From contig CAZEFW010000148.1 of NCBI GenBank assembly GCA_964511535.1, positions 1 to 25,014 on the forward strand: a stretch of DNA of 25,014 nucleotides, in the 5' to 3' direction. Under the pieces are notes generated by a model that was not told the DNA's origin, searched no databases, and saw only the letters and a program-made list of their open reading frames with translations. A program made the translations under genes and the position numbers. The stretch is from CAZCFB01 sp964511535 (GTDB lineage: Bacteria; Myxococcota_A; Polyangia; GCA-2747355; CAZCFB01). Positions 7,663-18,700 of this stretch are shown here, in pieces (the first letter of the stretch is position 1; each line of letters begins with the position of its first letter).

Positions 7663-10184
7663 TCAGCTGGTCTTGCGGCGCTTGGTCCGGCGCTTACCGC
7701 GCCGCTTCTTGCCGCGCTTGCGGCGCTTCGGTTTCCGCGCCTTGGCGGGGTCGTGATACACGATGATCTGCTGGCCCGGCTCCAGCTTCGTGTGGCGGCT
7801 GAACTGGTTGATCCGCGCCAGATCTCCGATGGTCAGGCCCACGGCCCGGCCCACGCTGCGCAGGGTGTCGCCCTTGCGCGCGGTGTAGATCTGCCGCTTT
7901 CGCCCCTTGCGCTGCTCGAACAGGTCGAGAAACTGCTCGCTGCCGGTGACCATCACCTGGACCCGCTCCGGGTCGAGCAGCACCACCCGCTCGCCGTCGA
8001 AGCCCTGGTCCACGAACGCCTGCAGCACCATGCCCGAGACCAGCTTGGCCCCGGTATCCAGGGCGTTCCAGCTGGCCAGCGTATCGGGGTTGACCTCGAG
8101 GTGCCGTGCGATGATCGGGATATCGTCGCCGTGGGTCACGCGATAGAACACCCGCCGCCGGCCGGCCACCATGGAAGGCGCCTGCCGCGGAATCCCCACC
8201 AGGATCATCCGCTCCGCCTGGCACTCCTCATCGCACTGCTCTTCCGCGTCGGCCCGCTTGCCCTTGCCCTTCGCCCCCTTGCTCCTCTTCTTCCGTTTCT
8301 TCTTCTTCTTCTTCTTCTTCTCCACCCGCGCCGGCACCAGGATGGTCAGCCCGGGGGTCAACTCGTTGTCCGACTGGAACCCGTTGACCCGGCGCAGCCG
8401 CTCGCGCGAGATGCGGTGGTCCTTCGCGATGGACCGAACGGTCTCTCCCAGGCGGGTCAGGTACGGCTTGTAGCGGGCGATCCTGGGCTTGATCTTTGCC
8501 AGCCCGGCATAGAACTGCTCGCCCTTGCCTCGCGGAACCCGCAGCCAGCTCTTGACCCCCGGCGGGGTACGATCCCGCCGCAGCTCGGGGTTGAGCAGGT
8601 CGAGGACGTCGGTCTCCACCCCGGCCGCTCGCGCCGCCTGGGCCAGGGTGATGGAGTCGGTCACCGCCACCAGCTCGTGGGTCAGCGCCGCGTCCTCCTT
8701 GATGTTCTCGTAGCCGAAGAACTTGCGGTTGGCGTCCACCACGGCCACGGCCATGATCTTGGGCACGTAGTTGCAAGTGGACCAGGGCAGCCCCGCCTCG
8801 TAGGTACACAGGGTCCAGTAGTCGTTGGTGTTGTACTTCTGCACCGCCTTCTGTATGGCGCCGTAGCCGGCGTTGTACGACGCCATGGCCAGCTCCCAGC
8901 TGCCGAAGCGGATGTACAGGTCCTTGAGGAACTTGAGCGCGGCCTCGGTGGAGAGCTTCGGGTTGCGCCGCTCGTCGATCCAGTAATCCCGCCGCAGCCC
9001 GTATCCCTTGCCTGAAAACGGCATGAACTGCCACAGCCCGCCGGCGCCCACCCGCGATGTGCGGCGCGGGTCGTATCCGCTCTCGATCATGGCCAGGAAG
9101 AGGAATGACCGCGGCATCTTCTGCCGATGAAGCTCCTTCTCCATCAGCTCGCGGTAGCGGCCCATGCGCGCGAACCAGCGACGCAGGATCGCCCGCCCCC
9201 GGCGGTTCTTGCGATAGAACTCCAGGTACTTGAGCAGCCGGGGCGTCCACTTGACCGGCAGATCGGGCATGGCCAGCCCCGAGATCCAGCCCGGCGGCGA
9301 CGGCTCCACTTGTTTCTTGGCAGCTGCCCCGCCCGAGGTCCGCCCCTTGCTGCCGAGCCCCTCGGGCGGATTGAGCGCGCCCGGCCGGGCCCTGCGGGCG
9401 CCGGTACTCACACCCTCGGCGCCGCTGACATCCCCCGGGTGCACGACCTTGGGACCGGGCCTCGGAAAAGCCCGCTCCTCGAACTCCTTGAGCACCGCCA
9501 TCTCGGGATCCCGGGTCCCCTCATCCTCTGGCGGCTGCCCGCTGATCCTGGCCCGCACCCGGGGCGAGATCTCCAGCTTCCGATTCGGCGAAGGAGGAAT
9601 CTCGGTATTCCCCTCCTCCTCCAACGTGGACGTGGACGCAGGCGTCGAAGCAGCCGCAGGCGCGTCCGAACCATCCGTGGCCGTCCCCTCATCCGCAGCC
9701 GTGGCCTCATCCGTAGCCGTAGCCGTGGCCGAAGCCGATCCCTTGCCCTTCTCTGCCTCGCCCTTCGCCTTGTCCGCCTCGCCCTTGGTCTTCTCAGCCT
9801 CGACCTTCGCCTTCTCCGCCTCCACCTTCGCCGACACAGCCACGCCCTTCGCCGCCGCACCCACCCCCANNNNNNNNNNGGCTGCTCAGCAGCCGCAGTC
9901 GCGTCCTAAGCCTCCCCCTTGGCCTCCTCAGCCGCGCCCTTGTCCTTCTCTGCCTCGCTCTTCGTCTTCTCCGCCTCGCCCTTGCCCTTCTCCGCCTCGC
10001 CCTTCCCCTTCACCGGCGCCAAATCCGGCGCTCCTGGCTCATCCTTCGCGCCCTCCTTGATCACCTTCACCCCACCACCGACGGGCGGGGGAGCCGGAAC
10101 CTGGGCGACAGCGGGTACCGCCACCATCATGGACAGCAGCGCGGCGAGGATAGATCTATGACCGGTCAAGGAGCACATTTGCAT
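7663..10184 (-). CDS. LysM-containing lytic murein transglycosylase (MltD-like), broken by assembly gap and in-frame stop
   Basis: I read 9906-10184 and 7663-9869 as one gene. The 5' part encodes a signal peptide (cleavage likely after AVA in VPAVAQVP) and an Ala/Glu/Lys array (GKGEAEKTKSEAEK). It hits a TAG at 9906 just before the 10-N gap. The part after the gap resumes the same AEKTKGEADK array in frame with the enzyme. Numbered from the gap: SLT transglycosylase domain 240-350 with catalytic Glu261 in MIESGYDPRRTS, then GLWQFMP and ASYNAGYGA; LysM repeats at about 465-512, 573-617 and 658-704; a poly-Lys linker at 515-537; a very basic C-terminal tail. It should cleave peptidoglycan glycan strands in the periplasm, with LysM repeats binding the wall. 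The ATG at 10184 lacks a good ribosome-binding site. Confidence 0.85.
8297..8320 (-). repeat. (TTC)8 microsatellite encoding poly-Lys
   Basis: Eight perfect TTC units on the plus strand encode eight lysines in the linker between LysM repeats 1 and 2 of the transglycosylase. Unit gain or loss would keep the frame and only change linker length. Confidence 0.9.
9870..9879. other. Assembly gap (10 N)
   Basis: Ten N bases lie inside the low-complexity Ala/Glu/Lys-coding stretch of the transglycosylase gene. Repeats on both sides explain why assembly failed here. The true gap size is unknown. Confidence 0.99.
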
Positions 10185-10251
10185 ACATTTTCAACCTACC
10201 AGAGCCCTCTATACCCCTCCAAATTTTCTCAGGTTGTTATTAAATAGAGTC

Positions 10252-10950
10252 ATGGACAATCCACCCACCATCCTCCTGTTCGATCTTGACGGCACCCTCG
10301 TGAGCACGGGCGGTGCCGGACGTCTGGCCATCGCCGCTGCGCTCAAGGAGCGTCACGGTGACCGAAAGCTCCTCGATTTCCGCCTGGGCGGCCTGACGGA
10401 TCCAATCATCGTTGCCAGGGCCCTCGAAGGCGGTGATCTCCCGCACACCGACGCCGACGTGGACGCCGTGTTGGCCCGCTACATGGAGCTGCTGGCGGAC
10501 GAGGTGGCGCGCGCCCAGGGCTACCGCGTCCTGCCGGGCGTGGAGGAGCTGCTGCTCAAGATCTGGGCCCGTCGAAAGGTGGCCATGGGCCTCGGCACCG
10601 GCAACCTCGAGCAGGGCGCGCGCATCAAGCTCGAGCGGGGGAAGCTGAACCGCTTCTTCAGCTTCGGCGGGTTCGGCAGCGATCACAGCGATCGAGCGGC
10701 CCTGCTCTGGACCGGCGCCCAGCGAGGCGCCAAGCGGCTGCGCCTGCCGCTGGAGCGGTGCAAAGTCACTGTCATCGGCGATACCCCGAGGGACGTGAAG
10801 GCCGCGCTGGACGTCGGCTTCCGCTGCGTGGGCGTGGCCACCGGGGATTACTCCCGCGACGAGCTGCTTCGCAAGGGCGCCACCGCCGCGCTGGATGACT
10901 TGACCGCGCCCGAGGCGCTGCGGGTTGTGCTGGGAGTGGCCGCGGCCTGA
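10252..10950 (+). CDS. HAD-superfamily hydrolase, phosphoglycolate phosphatase-like
   Basis: 232 residues from the ATG at 10252; the frame is open to a TTG at 10234 but the ATG places the conserved motif at the usual distance. Motif I is LFDLDGTLV (D11, D13), the cap follows with GLTDPIIVARAL, motif II is around GLGTGN, and motif IV is VIGDTPRDVKAAL. This is the layout of a subfamily IA HAD phosphatase with a helical cap (Gph/PGMB-like). Substrate is not determinable; small phosphomonoesters are likely. It is divergent from the transglycosylase gene and ends 71 bp before tldD. Confidence 0.9.
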   Translation: MDNPPTILLFDLDGTLVSTGGAGRLAIAAALKERHGDRKLLDFRLGGLTDPIIVARALEGGDLPHTDADVDAVLARYMELLADEVARAQGYRVLPGVEELLLKIWARRKVAMGLGTGNLEQGARIKLERGKLNRFFSFGGFGSDHSDRAALLWTGAQRGAKRLRLPLERCKVTVIGDTPRDVKAALDVGFRCVGVATGDYSRDELLRKGATAALDDLTAPEALRVVLGVAAA

Positions 10951-10971
10951 CCGGGATCCGATAATTCCCGG
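10951..10971 (+). terminator. Hairpin immediately after the HAD gene
   Basis: CCGGGA and TCCCGG form a 6-bp stem around a 9-nt loop directly after the stop codon. AAAA follows rather than T-run, so it would be a poor intrinsic terminator on the plus strand. Confidence 0.3.
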
Positions 10972-11021
10972 AAAACTGGCGGAACAAGCGATCCTGCCCC
11001 ACGTGTGATACCTAAAGGGGC

Positions 11022-12442
<1,421 letters not shown>

Positions 12443-12443
<1 letters not shown>

Positions 12444-12482
12444 CCGCGCCTGCGGCGCGGCTGGCTTTCGCCGCTTCGCGGC
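12443..12482 (+). repeat. Two small hairpins after the tldD stop
   Basis: GCCGCGCC-TGC-GGCGCGGC (12443-12461) and GCCGC-TTC-GCGGC (12470-12482) are each followed by TGGCTT. They start within the tldD stop codon. They could end or stabilise the tldD mRNA, or mark the left edge of the inserted cassette. The second matches the core of the hairpin at 21272-21288. Confidence 0.6.
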
Positions 12483-12639
12483 TGGCTTGAGACTTGAGGC
12501 TTGAGGCTTGAGGGGGAATAGCCTTGGGAGAAAAAAGGTGAGCATCGGACTGCTGACGGTGAAAGTTGCCAAGATAACTGTCGGCGGCTTGAGACTTGAG
12601 GCTTGAGGCTTGAGGGGGAATGGCCTTGGGAGGAAAAAG

Positions 12640-13167
12640 GTGAGCAGGGATTACCGGAAGCTGAAGGTTTTTCAAATAGCCGATGAGTTGGTGGTGCGGG
12701 TATATCGAGCGACGTCGGCGTTGCCCATGGAAGAGAGATTTGGGCTCCAGGCGCAGCTCCGTCGGGCGGCGGTTTCAATTCCAACGAATATCGTCGAGGG
12801 CTGCTATCGGCGGACAGAGCGGGATTATCTCTACTTCATGGGAGTCGCCCTCGGCAGCGCGGCAGAGGTTCACTATTTGCTGGGCCTTTCGGTCAAGCTC
12901 GAGCTGCTCGACTACGACAATGTGCAGCCCTTGATTCTTGGCTATGATGGCCTGGTTCGGGCCATGAACAGCCTCATCTCCGCGCTCGACAATCGCTGCA
13001 GGGAACCAGAGTCCACCAGCTACAACCCGTCGCGCAGCGACGGCAGTAGCCACCACCAAAGCCTCAAGCCTCAAGCCCACGACCCGTCGCGCAGCGACGG
13101 GAGTAGCCCACACGATCCCCTCAAGCCTCAAGCCTCAAGTCTCAAGCCTTCCGAGGATTCTCAATGA
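12640..13167 (+). CDS. Four-helix-bundle protein, 23S rRNA IVS / Avd-like family
   Basis: 175 residues from the GTG at 12640, chosen because GGGAGG lies five to six bases upstream and the conserved family start (RDYRKLKVFQIADEL) follows at once. Residues 4-120 match the S23/IVS family (TIGR02436): LKVFQIADELVVRVY, ERFGLQAQLRRAAVSIPTNI, EGCYRR and the later helices. Members are small homo-oligomeric bundles encoded in 23S rRNA intervening sequences; the DGR accessory protein Avd is a relative. The function here is unknown; nucleic-acid binding is plausible. The final 55 residues (two PSRSDGSS and two SLKPQA units) are encoded by the cassette's right-end repeats and are probably disordered. Its stop overlaps the pmbA start (ATGA at 13164-13167), so the two are translationally coupled. 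Confidence 0.88.
   Translation: MSRDYRKLKVFQIADELVVRVYRATSALPMEERFGLQAQLRRAAVSIPTNIVEGCYRRTERDYLYFMGVALGSAAEVHYLLGLSVKLELLDYDNVQPLILGYDGLVRAMNSLISALDNRCREPESTSYNPSRSDGSSHHQSLKPQAHDPSRSDGSSPHDPLKPQASSLKPSEDSQ
13025..13108 (+). repeat. Paired hairpin repeats at the right side of the cassette
   Basis: A 27-base unit containing CCGTCGC-GCA-GCGACGG and AGTAGCC occurs at 13025-13051 and 13082-13108 with one mismatch (57-base offset). Each copy is followed by CCTCAAGCCTCAAG repeats. The GCA loop is the complement of the TGC loop of the left hairpin at 12443-12461, so the cassette has mirrored hairpins at its two ends. Confidence 0.75.
13117..13148 (+). repeat. Right inverted repeat of the cassette
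   Basis: This is an exact 32-base reverse complement of 12484-12515 and of 12586-12617. In the tldD-pmbA transcript it can pair with either left copy, looping out the four-helix-bundle gene. A shorter related stretch lies at 13061-13077. Confidence 0.95.
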
Positions 13168-14489
13168 ACTCTGAACTCTCCAATCTCGTCGATATCGCCA
13201 TCAACCACGCGCTCGCCAATGGCGCTGACCAGGCTGCTGCTCGCATCTCCCGCGCTCGCTTCGTGGACCTCAAGCTGCGTGAGGGCAAGGTGGAGTCGCT
13301 GCAGGCGTCCACCAGCCGCGGGCTGAGTGTGTCCATTTACGAGGGGGGCGGGCGCTACTCGTCCAACTCCACGGGGGTGCTGGACGAGGCTCATGTGAAG
13401 CGCTTCGTGGAGGAGTGCATGGCCATGACCCGCGTGCTGTCGCCCGATCCCCACCGGGGGTTGCCCGACCCGGAGCTGTACGGCCCCACCGAGGGGGTGG
13501 AGCTCGACGTGGTGGACCCGGACTACGACGCCCTGGACACCGACCGCCGGCTGGCCCTGGCCACCGAGGTGGAGCAGGCAGCCCTGGAGCAGGGCGGCGA
13601 GGACATCATCTCGGTCACCTCGAGGGTGATGCACCAGTCGGGCGAGTCCCTGCAGGTGCACTCCAACGGGTTCCGCGGCGAGAAGCGCGGCACCAGCTTC
13701 CACCTGGGCGCCTCGGTCACCGCCCGCGACGAGGATGGCCGCAGACCCGAGGATCACCACTTCGTGGGCGCCCGCCACCTGGCGGACCTGCCCGCCGCCG
13801 CGCCGGTGGGGCAGGAGGCTGCCCGCCGGGCGCTGGCGCGCCGGGGCGCGGGCAAGGCCCCCTCCGGCCGCATGACGCTGCTGGTGGAGAACCGGGCCGC
13901 CTCGCGCCTGCTGGCATCGCTGATGGAGCCCCTGCGTGGTAGCGCGCTCCAGCAGAAACGCTCCTGCATGGAGGGCAAGCTGGGCCAGCAGATCGGATCG
14001 CCGCGGCTGGACGTGGTGGATGACCCCCTGCTGCCCCGGGGCCTCGGATCGCGCCTGTACGACGGCGAGGGGCTGGCTGCCCGGCGGCGCCCCCTGTTCG
14101 AGCAGGGCAAGCTGTCCACCTACCTGATCGACGTCTACTACGGCCGCAAGCTCGGCACCGGGCCCACGGGGGGATCCACCGGCAACATGCTGCTCACCCC
14201 GGGCGACACCGACCTGGAGGCGCTGGTGGGCGGGGTGGAGCAGGGGATCCTGGTCACGTCATTTCTGGGCGGCAACGCCAACCCCGCCACCGGGGATTTC
14301 TCCTTCGGCGTGAGCGGGTTCCAGATCCAGGCCGGACAGCGCCTGGGGCCGGTGGGTGAGATGAACATCTCCGGCAACCACGCCGAGCTGTGGCAGCAGC
14401 TCGACGCGGTGGGGTCGGATCCCTACCCGTACAGCTCCTGGCGCACGCCGAGCCTGCTCTTTTCGGACGTACAGTTCAGCGGAAGCTGA
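13164..14489 (+). CDS. pmbA: TldE/PmbA, partner of TldD
   Basis: 441 residues, full length for PmbA/TldE. The ATG overlaps the preceding stop and GAGG lies upstream. The sequence shows the family N-terminus (VDLKLREGKVESLQASTSRG), the central QQKRSCMEGKLGQ..PRLDVVDDP block, GSTGNMLLTPGD, and the C-terminal GEMNISGN and SSWRTPSLLFSDVQFSG. As expected for TldE there is no HExxxH zinc motif; catalysis lies in TldD. The pair is normally adjacent or co-transcribed. Here translation of pmbA appears coupled to the inserted four-helix-bundle gene, so the insertion may have preserved co-expression. Confidence 0.95.
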   Translation: MNSELSNLVDIAINHALANGADQAAARISRARFVDLKLREGKVESLQASTSRGLSVSIYEGGGRYSSNSTGVLDEAHVKRFVEECMAMTRVLSPDPHRGLPDPELYGPTEGVELDVVDPDYDALDTDRRLALATEVEQAALEQGGEDIISVTSRVMHQSGESLQVHSNGFRGEKRGTSFHLGASVTARDEDGRRPEDHHFVGARHLADLPAAAPVGQEAARRALARRGAGKAPSGRMTLLVENRAASRLLASLMEPLRGSALQQKRSCMEGKLGQQIGSPRLDVVDDPLLPRGLGSRLYDGEGLAARRRPLFEQGKLSTYLIDVYYGRKLGTGPTGGSTGNMLLTPGDTDLEALVGGVEQGILVTSFLGGNANPATGDFSFGVSGFQIQAGQRLGPVGEMNISGNHAELWQQLDAVGSDPYPYSSWRTPSLLFSDVQFSGS

Positions 14490-14835
14490 GCCTCCCTCCC
14501 CCAACGTTGCGAAAATCAACGCGGACCCGGAATCCAACCGGGGCGCCGCTGCACCCTCGGATTTCTGAGGAGCAGTAGCGCGGGCTATTTGAGTTCGCCG
14601 AGGGCAACAAGTTATTGTAATTTCACGATCTTAGAAGTTGACACTGTTGATTTCTCCTCGCTAAAACTCGGGTTCAAAGTGGTTCCCTAATTAATGCGTT
14701 GTTCTTTTCAACACCCGGCTTCACCCCCCCAACAAAATCGAGCATTCATGTGTCGCCAACATGGCGCGGTGGGTACCGTTGCGGGCAGGGCCGGGGGTTG
14801 TGGTTTTGAATCCCTTTTTACCGCGGGGTAGAAAC
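14490..14835 (+). promoter_or_regulatory. 346-bp intergenic region upstream of the redox operon
   Basis: The central part (about 14600-14700) is much more AT-rich than the window and likely holds the operon promoter. TTGACA at 14638-14643 and TAAAAC at 14662-14667 are 18 bp apart, a plausible sigma-70-type pair. The mRNA leader would be about 160 bases. No hairpin terminator with a T-run follows pmbA and no RNA gene is recognised. Confidence 0.45.
14638..14667 (+). promoter_or_regulatory. Candidate sigma-70 promoter of the redox operon
   Basis: A perfect -35 hexamer TTGACA, an 18-bp spacer and a 4/6 match -10 (TAAAAC) lie within the AT-rich stretch before the NuoE-like gene. Confidence 0.4.
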
Positions 14836-15693
14836 GTGACGGCCATCAACACGACTCAGATTTCCAGCATCGTCGACAAATATGTCGACGCCCGGGGAGG
14901 GCTCATCGCCATCCTCGAGGCGATCCAGGACAAGTACAGCTACTTGCCCGAGGAGGCGCTCCGGCAGGTGTCCAAGGAGACGGGCAAGTCCCTGGTGGAC
15001 ATCTACGGGGTGGCCACCTTCTACAAGGCGTTCAGCCTGGAGCCCAGGGGCAAGCACCTGGTGTCCTGCTGTCTCGGCACCGCCTGCCACGTGCGCGGCG
15101 GGCCCGGCATCGCGAACGAGCTGGAGACCGAGCTCGGGGTCAAGGCGGGGGACACCACCCGGGACAAGATGTTCACCCTGGAGACCGTGGCCTGCCTCGG
15201 CGCCTGCGCCCTGGGACCCATCGTGGTCATCGACGGTCACTACTTCTCCAATGTGCAGCCCCACGAGGTGGCCGGGATCCTGGACAACGCCCGTGAGGGC
15301 CTGGACAAGGTGGAGATCAACACGGACGAGCGGGTCTTCCCCATCGAGGCTGCCTGCACCCGCTGCAACCACACCCTCATCGACACCGACACCTACGTGG
15401 ACGGGCACCCGTCCATCCGCATGGTGATCTCCTTCGCGCGCAAGCACGGCAGCCTGCGGCTGTCCGCGCTGTACGGCAGCGACACCATCCAGACGGACCA
15501 TGACATCCCGGTGGATACCGTTTGCGACTTCTTCTGCCCCCACTGCCACGGCGAGATGGGCGGCGCCAACGACTGCAGCAAGTGCGGCGCGCCCATGATC
15601 CCGATGTCGGTCAGAGGCGGCGGCATGCTGCAGGTCTGCTCCCGCATGGGCTGCGACAAGCACCGCCTCGACCTCGACGGGGCCAACGCGTAA
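14836..15693 (+). CDS. NuoE/HydC-like thioredoxin-fold [2Fe-2S] subunit with Cys-rich zinc-ribbon tail
   Basis: 285 residues from the GTG at 14836; an in-frame ATG at 14761 is possible but lacks a ribosome-binding site and would add an unconserved stretch. Residues 5-155 are a NuoE domain (helical YLPEEALRQVSKETG, then a thioredoxin-like fold) with [2Fe-2S] ligands C79, C84 (CLGTAC) and C120, C124 (CLGAC). In complex I, HydABC and NAD-reducing hydrogenases this subunit sits beside the NADH-oxidising flavoprotein. Residues 170-285 are an unusual extension with CTRC (C174, C177), CPHC (C234, C237), CSKC (C247, C250) and CSRMGC (C268, C273), i.e. zinc-ribbon-like pairs. First gene of a four-gene operon; the next gene starts 60 bp on. 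Confidence 0.88.
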   Translation: MTAINTTQISSIVDKYVDARGGLIAILEAIQDKYSYLPEEALRQVSKETGKSLVDIYGVATFYKAFSLEPRGKHLVSCCLGTACHVRGGPGIANELETELGVKAGDTTRDKMFTLETVACLGACALGPIVVIDGHYFSNVQPHEVAGILDNAREGLDKVEINTDERVFPIEAACTRCNHTLIDTDTYVDGHPSIRMVISFARKHGSLRLSALYGSDTIQTDHDIPVDTVCDFFCPHCHGEMGGANDCSKCGAPMIPMSVRGGGMLQVCSRMGCDKHRLDLDGANA

Positions 15694-15753
15694 CGATCCG
15701 CGCCCCCCGCCTGGCGGGAGGGCGGCAAATGAAAAGGCCGAGGGCACGAATAA

Positions 15754-18700
15754 ATGGACAGACTGAAGAGCATCGAAAAATTCAGGGATCTGCAGGACAG
15801 GGTCAAGGCGTCTCACGACCCGAAGATTCCAACGATCATCATCTCCGCCGGGACCTGCGGGCAGGCCAGCGGGGCCAACGACCTGATCATCGTCACCAAG
15901 CGCGAGCTGCTGGCCAAGTACCTGGTGGACAAGGTCAAGATGCGGGTCACCGGCTGCCACGGCTGGTGCGAGATGGAGCCCTCCATCCTGGTGCGGCCGT
16001 CCGGCGTGTTCTACCCCAAGGTGGACATGAAGGACATGCCGCGCATCGTGGAGGCGGTGAGCAACGGCGACGTGATCAACGAGCTGTTGTACCAGAACCC
16101 CATCACCGGCGGCCGCATCCCGATCCAGGAGGACATCCCGTTCTTCAAGAACCAGCAGCGCACGCTGATGTCGAAGAACGAGCAGGTGGACGCCATCCGC
16201 ATCTACAACTACGTCCAGGCCGGCGGCTACAACGCCCTGGCCCGGGTGCTGGTCAACGGCAGCCGCGAGTGGGTGGTCAACGAGGTCAAGGCCTCGGGCA
16301 TCCGCGGGCGCGGCGGCGCCGGCTTCCCCACGGGCATGAAGTGGGAGATGCTGGCCAACGCCGACGGCCGGCGGGGCAAGCTGCTGGTGTGCAACGCTGA
16401 CGAGGGCGACCCCGGCGCCTACATGGACCGCTCGCTGCTCGAGGGCAACCCCCAGAGCATCATCGAGGGCATGATCATCGGCGCCTTCGCCACCGGCGCC
16501 ACCGAGGGCGTGATCTACGTGCGCGCCGAGTACCCGCTGGCCATCAAGCACCTGCTCATCGCCCTGCGCCAGGCGCGCTCCCTGGGCCTGCTGGGCCAGA
16601 ACATCCTCGGCACCGACTTCTCCTTCGACATCGAGCTGGTGCGCGGCGCCGGCGCCTTCGTCTGCGGTGAGGAGACGGCGCTGATGCGCTCCATCGAGGG
16701 CAAGATGGGCGAGCCGCGCCAGCGCCCGCCCTTCCCCATCGAGAAGGGCGTGGAGGGCAAGCCGACCTCCATCAACAACGTCGAGACCTGGGCCAACATC
16801 CCGGTCATCGTGGAGCAGGGCGCCTACGACTTCGCCCGGGTGGGCACCAAGAAGAGCTCCGGCACCAAGATCTTCAGCCTGGTGGGCAAGATCAAGAACA
16901 CCGGCCTGGTGGAGGTGCCCATGGGCATCACCCTGGAGAAGATCATCAACGGCATCGGCGGCGGGCCCACCGGCGGCGGCAAGATCAAGGCGGTGCAGAC
17001 CGGCGGGCCGTCGGGTGGCTGCATCCCGGCCAACCTGTTCAACCTGCCGGTGGACTACGACAGCCTGGCCAAGGCCGGCTCCATCATGGGCTCCGGCGGC
17101 ATGATCGTCATGGACGAGGGCACCTGCATGGTGGACCTGGCCCGCTACTTCATGGCGTTCCTCAAGGACGAGTCTTGCGGCAAGTGCTTCACCTGCCGCA
17201 AGGGCACCCAGCGCATGTGGGAGATCCTGGACGACATCTGCAGCGGCAACGGCTCCCTTGACCAGCTCGACCTGCTGGAGGAGCTGGCCCTGGTGGTGCA
17301 GGACACGTCCATGTGCGGCCTGGGCCAGTCGGCGTCGAACCCGGTGCTCAGCACGCTGAAGTACTTCCGCCACGAATACGAGCGCCACATCGTGGACAAG
17401 GTGTGCGACGCCCACGTGTGCAAGGACCTGGTGGGCGCGCCGTGCCAGTCGAGCTGCCCGGTGGGCACCGAGGCGTGGCGCTACGTGGCGCACATCGCCA
17501 ACGGCGACTACGAGCAGGCGTACCTGGCCATCCGCGAGAACAACCCGTTCCCGTCGGTGTGCGCCCGGGTGTGCGACCACAAGTGCGAGCAGCGGTGCAA
17601 GCTCGGCACCACCGGCGAGGACCCGGTGGCCATCCGCTCGCTCAAGCGCTTCGTCACCGATCGGGTGGACCCGACGGTGTTCAAGCCCGAGTACCAGGAC
17701 GGCAACGGCCACACCGGCACCAAGGTGGCGGTGGTGGGTGCCGGGCCCGCCGGCCTCACCGCGGCGCACCACCTGTCGCTCATGGGCTACACGGTGGAGA
17801 TCTACGAGGCGGAGGACCACGCGGGCGGCATGCTGCTGTCGGGCGTGCCCGAGTACCGCCTGCCGCGGGATGTCCTGAGCAAGGAGATCGAGGCGCTGCT
17901 GGACAAGAACATCACCCTGGCCTGCAACAAGAAGCTGGGCGTGGACTTCACCCTGGACCAGCTGTTCGAGCAGGGGCACAAGGCCGTGTTCGTGGCCCTG
18001 GGCGCGCACAAGAGCCGGCGGCTGGACATCGACGGCGAGGACGGCGACGGGGTCATCCCGTCCATCGAGTTCCTCAAGGCCTGGAACCTGCGCAAGGAGA
18101 ACCTGGCCAAGGGCCACGTGGGCATCATCGGCGGCGGCAACTCGGCCATCGACGCGGCGCGCGTGGCGCGGCGGCAGCAGGGCGTGGAGAGCGTGACCAT
18201 CCTGTACCGCCGCACGCGGGAGGAGATGCCCGCCTACGACGAGGAGATCGAGGCCGCCCTGCAAGAGGGGATCAAGATCGAGAACCTGGTGTCGCCCACG
18301 GCGGTGGACTCTGCCGGCGGCAAGGTCAACTCGGTCACCTTCCTGCGCAACAAGCTGGGCCAGATGGACGCCTCCGGGCGCCGTCGCCCGGTGCCGATCA
18401 AGGGCAGCGAGACCACGCTGAAGCTGGACACCCTCATCGTGGCCATCAGCGAGAGCATGGACACCTTCGAGGTGGAGGGCTCCGGCGGCATCGAGTACGC
18501 CAAGTGGGGCGCCATCAAGGCCGACGGCAGCACCATGATCACCGCCCGCGAGGGGGTGTTCGCCGGCGGCGACGTGGTGACCGGGCCCAATACGGTCATC
18601 GACGCCATCGCCGCGGGCAAGCGGGCCGCCATCATGGTGGACCGCTACGTGCGGGGCGAGGACTACATCCAGCCCGTGGAGCTCAAGCAGCCCCGGCACT

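Larger units (their letters stand above)
12484..13148 (+). mobile_element. Transposase-less cassette with 32-bp inverted repeats carrying a four-helix-bundle gene
   Basis: A perfect 32-bp sequence made of CTTGAG-type units occurs at 12484-12515 and again at 12586-12617. Its exact reverse complement is at 13117-13148. Between them lies one gene of the 23S rRNA intervening-sequence (IVS) family, less GC-rich than its neighbours. The cassette splits tldD from pmbA, which are partner genes. Intervening sequences in 23S rRNA genes have the same plan: terminal inverted repeats around a gene of this family. No transposase is present. Target-site duplication is not evident apart from the tldD 3'-end repeat. 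Confidence 0.6.

Noticed and set aside
12484..13148. CTTGAG/CTCAAG arrays as a CRISPR
   Set aside because: The units are 7-8 bases, contiguous and without spacers, and they occur as inverted copies around a gene; no cas gene is present.
12484..13167. A diversity-generating retroelement because of the Avd-like protein family
   Set aside because: There is no reverse transcriptase, no template/variable repeat pair with adenine substitutions and no C-type lectin target in the window.
14490..14835. A riboswitch or small RNA in the long leader of the redox operon
   Set aside because: I found no conserved riboswitch core or strong stem series; only a plausible promoter can be supported.
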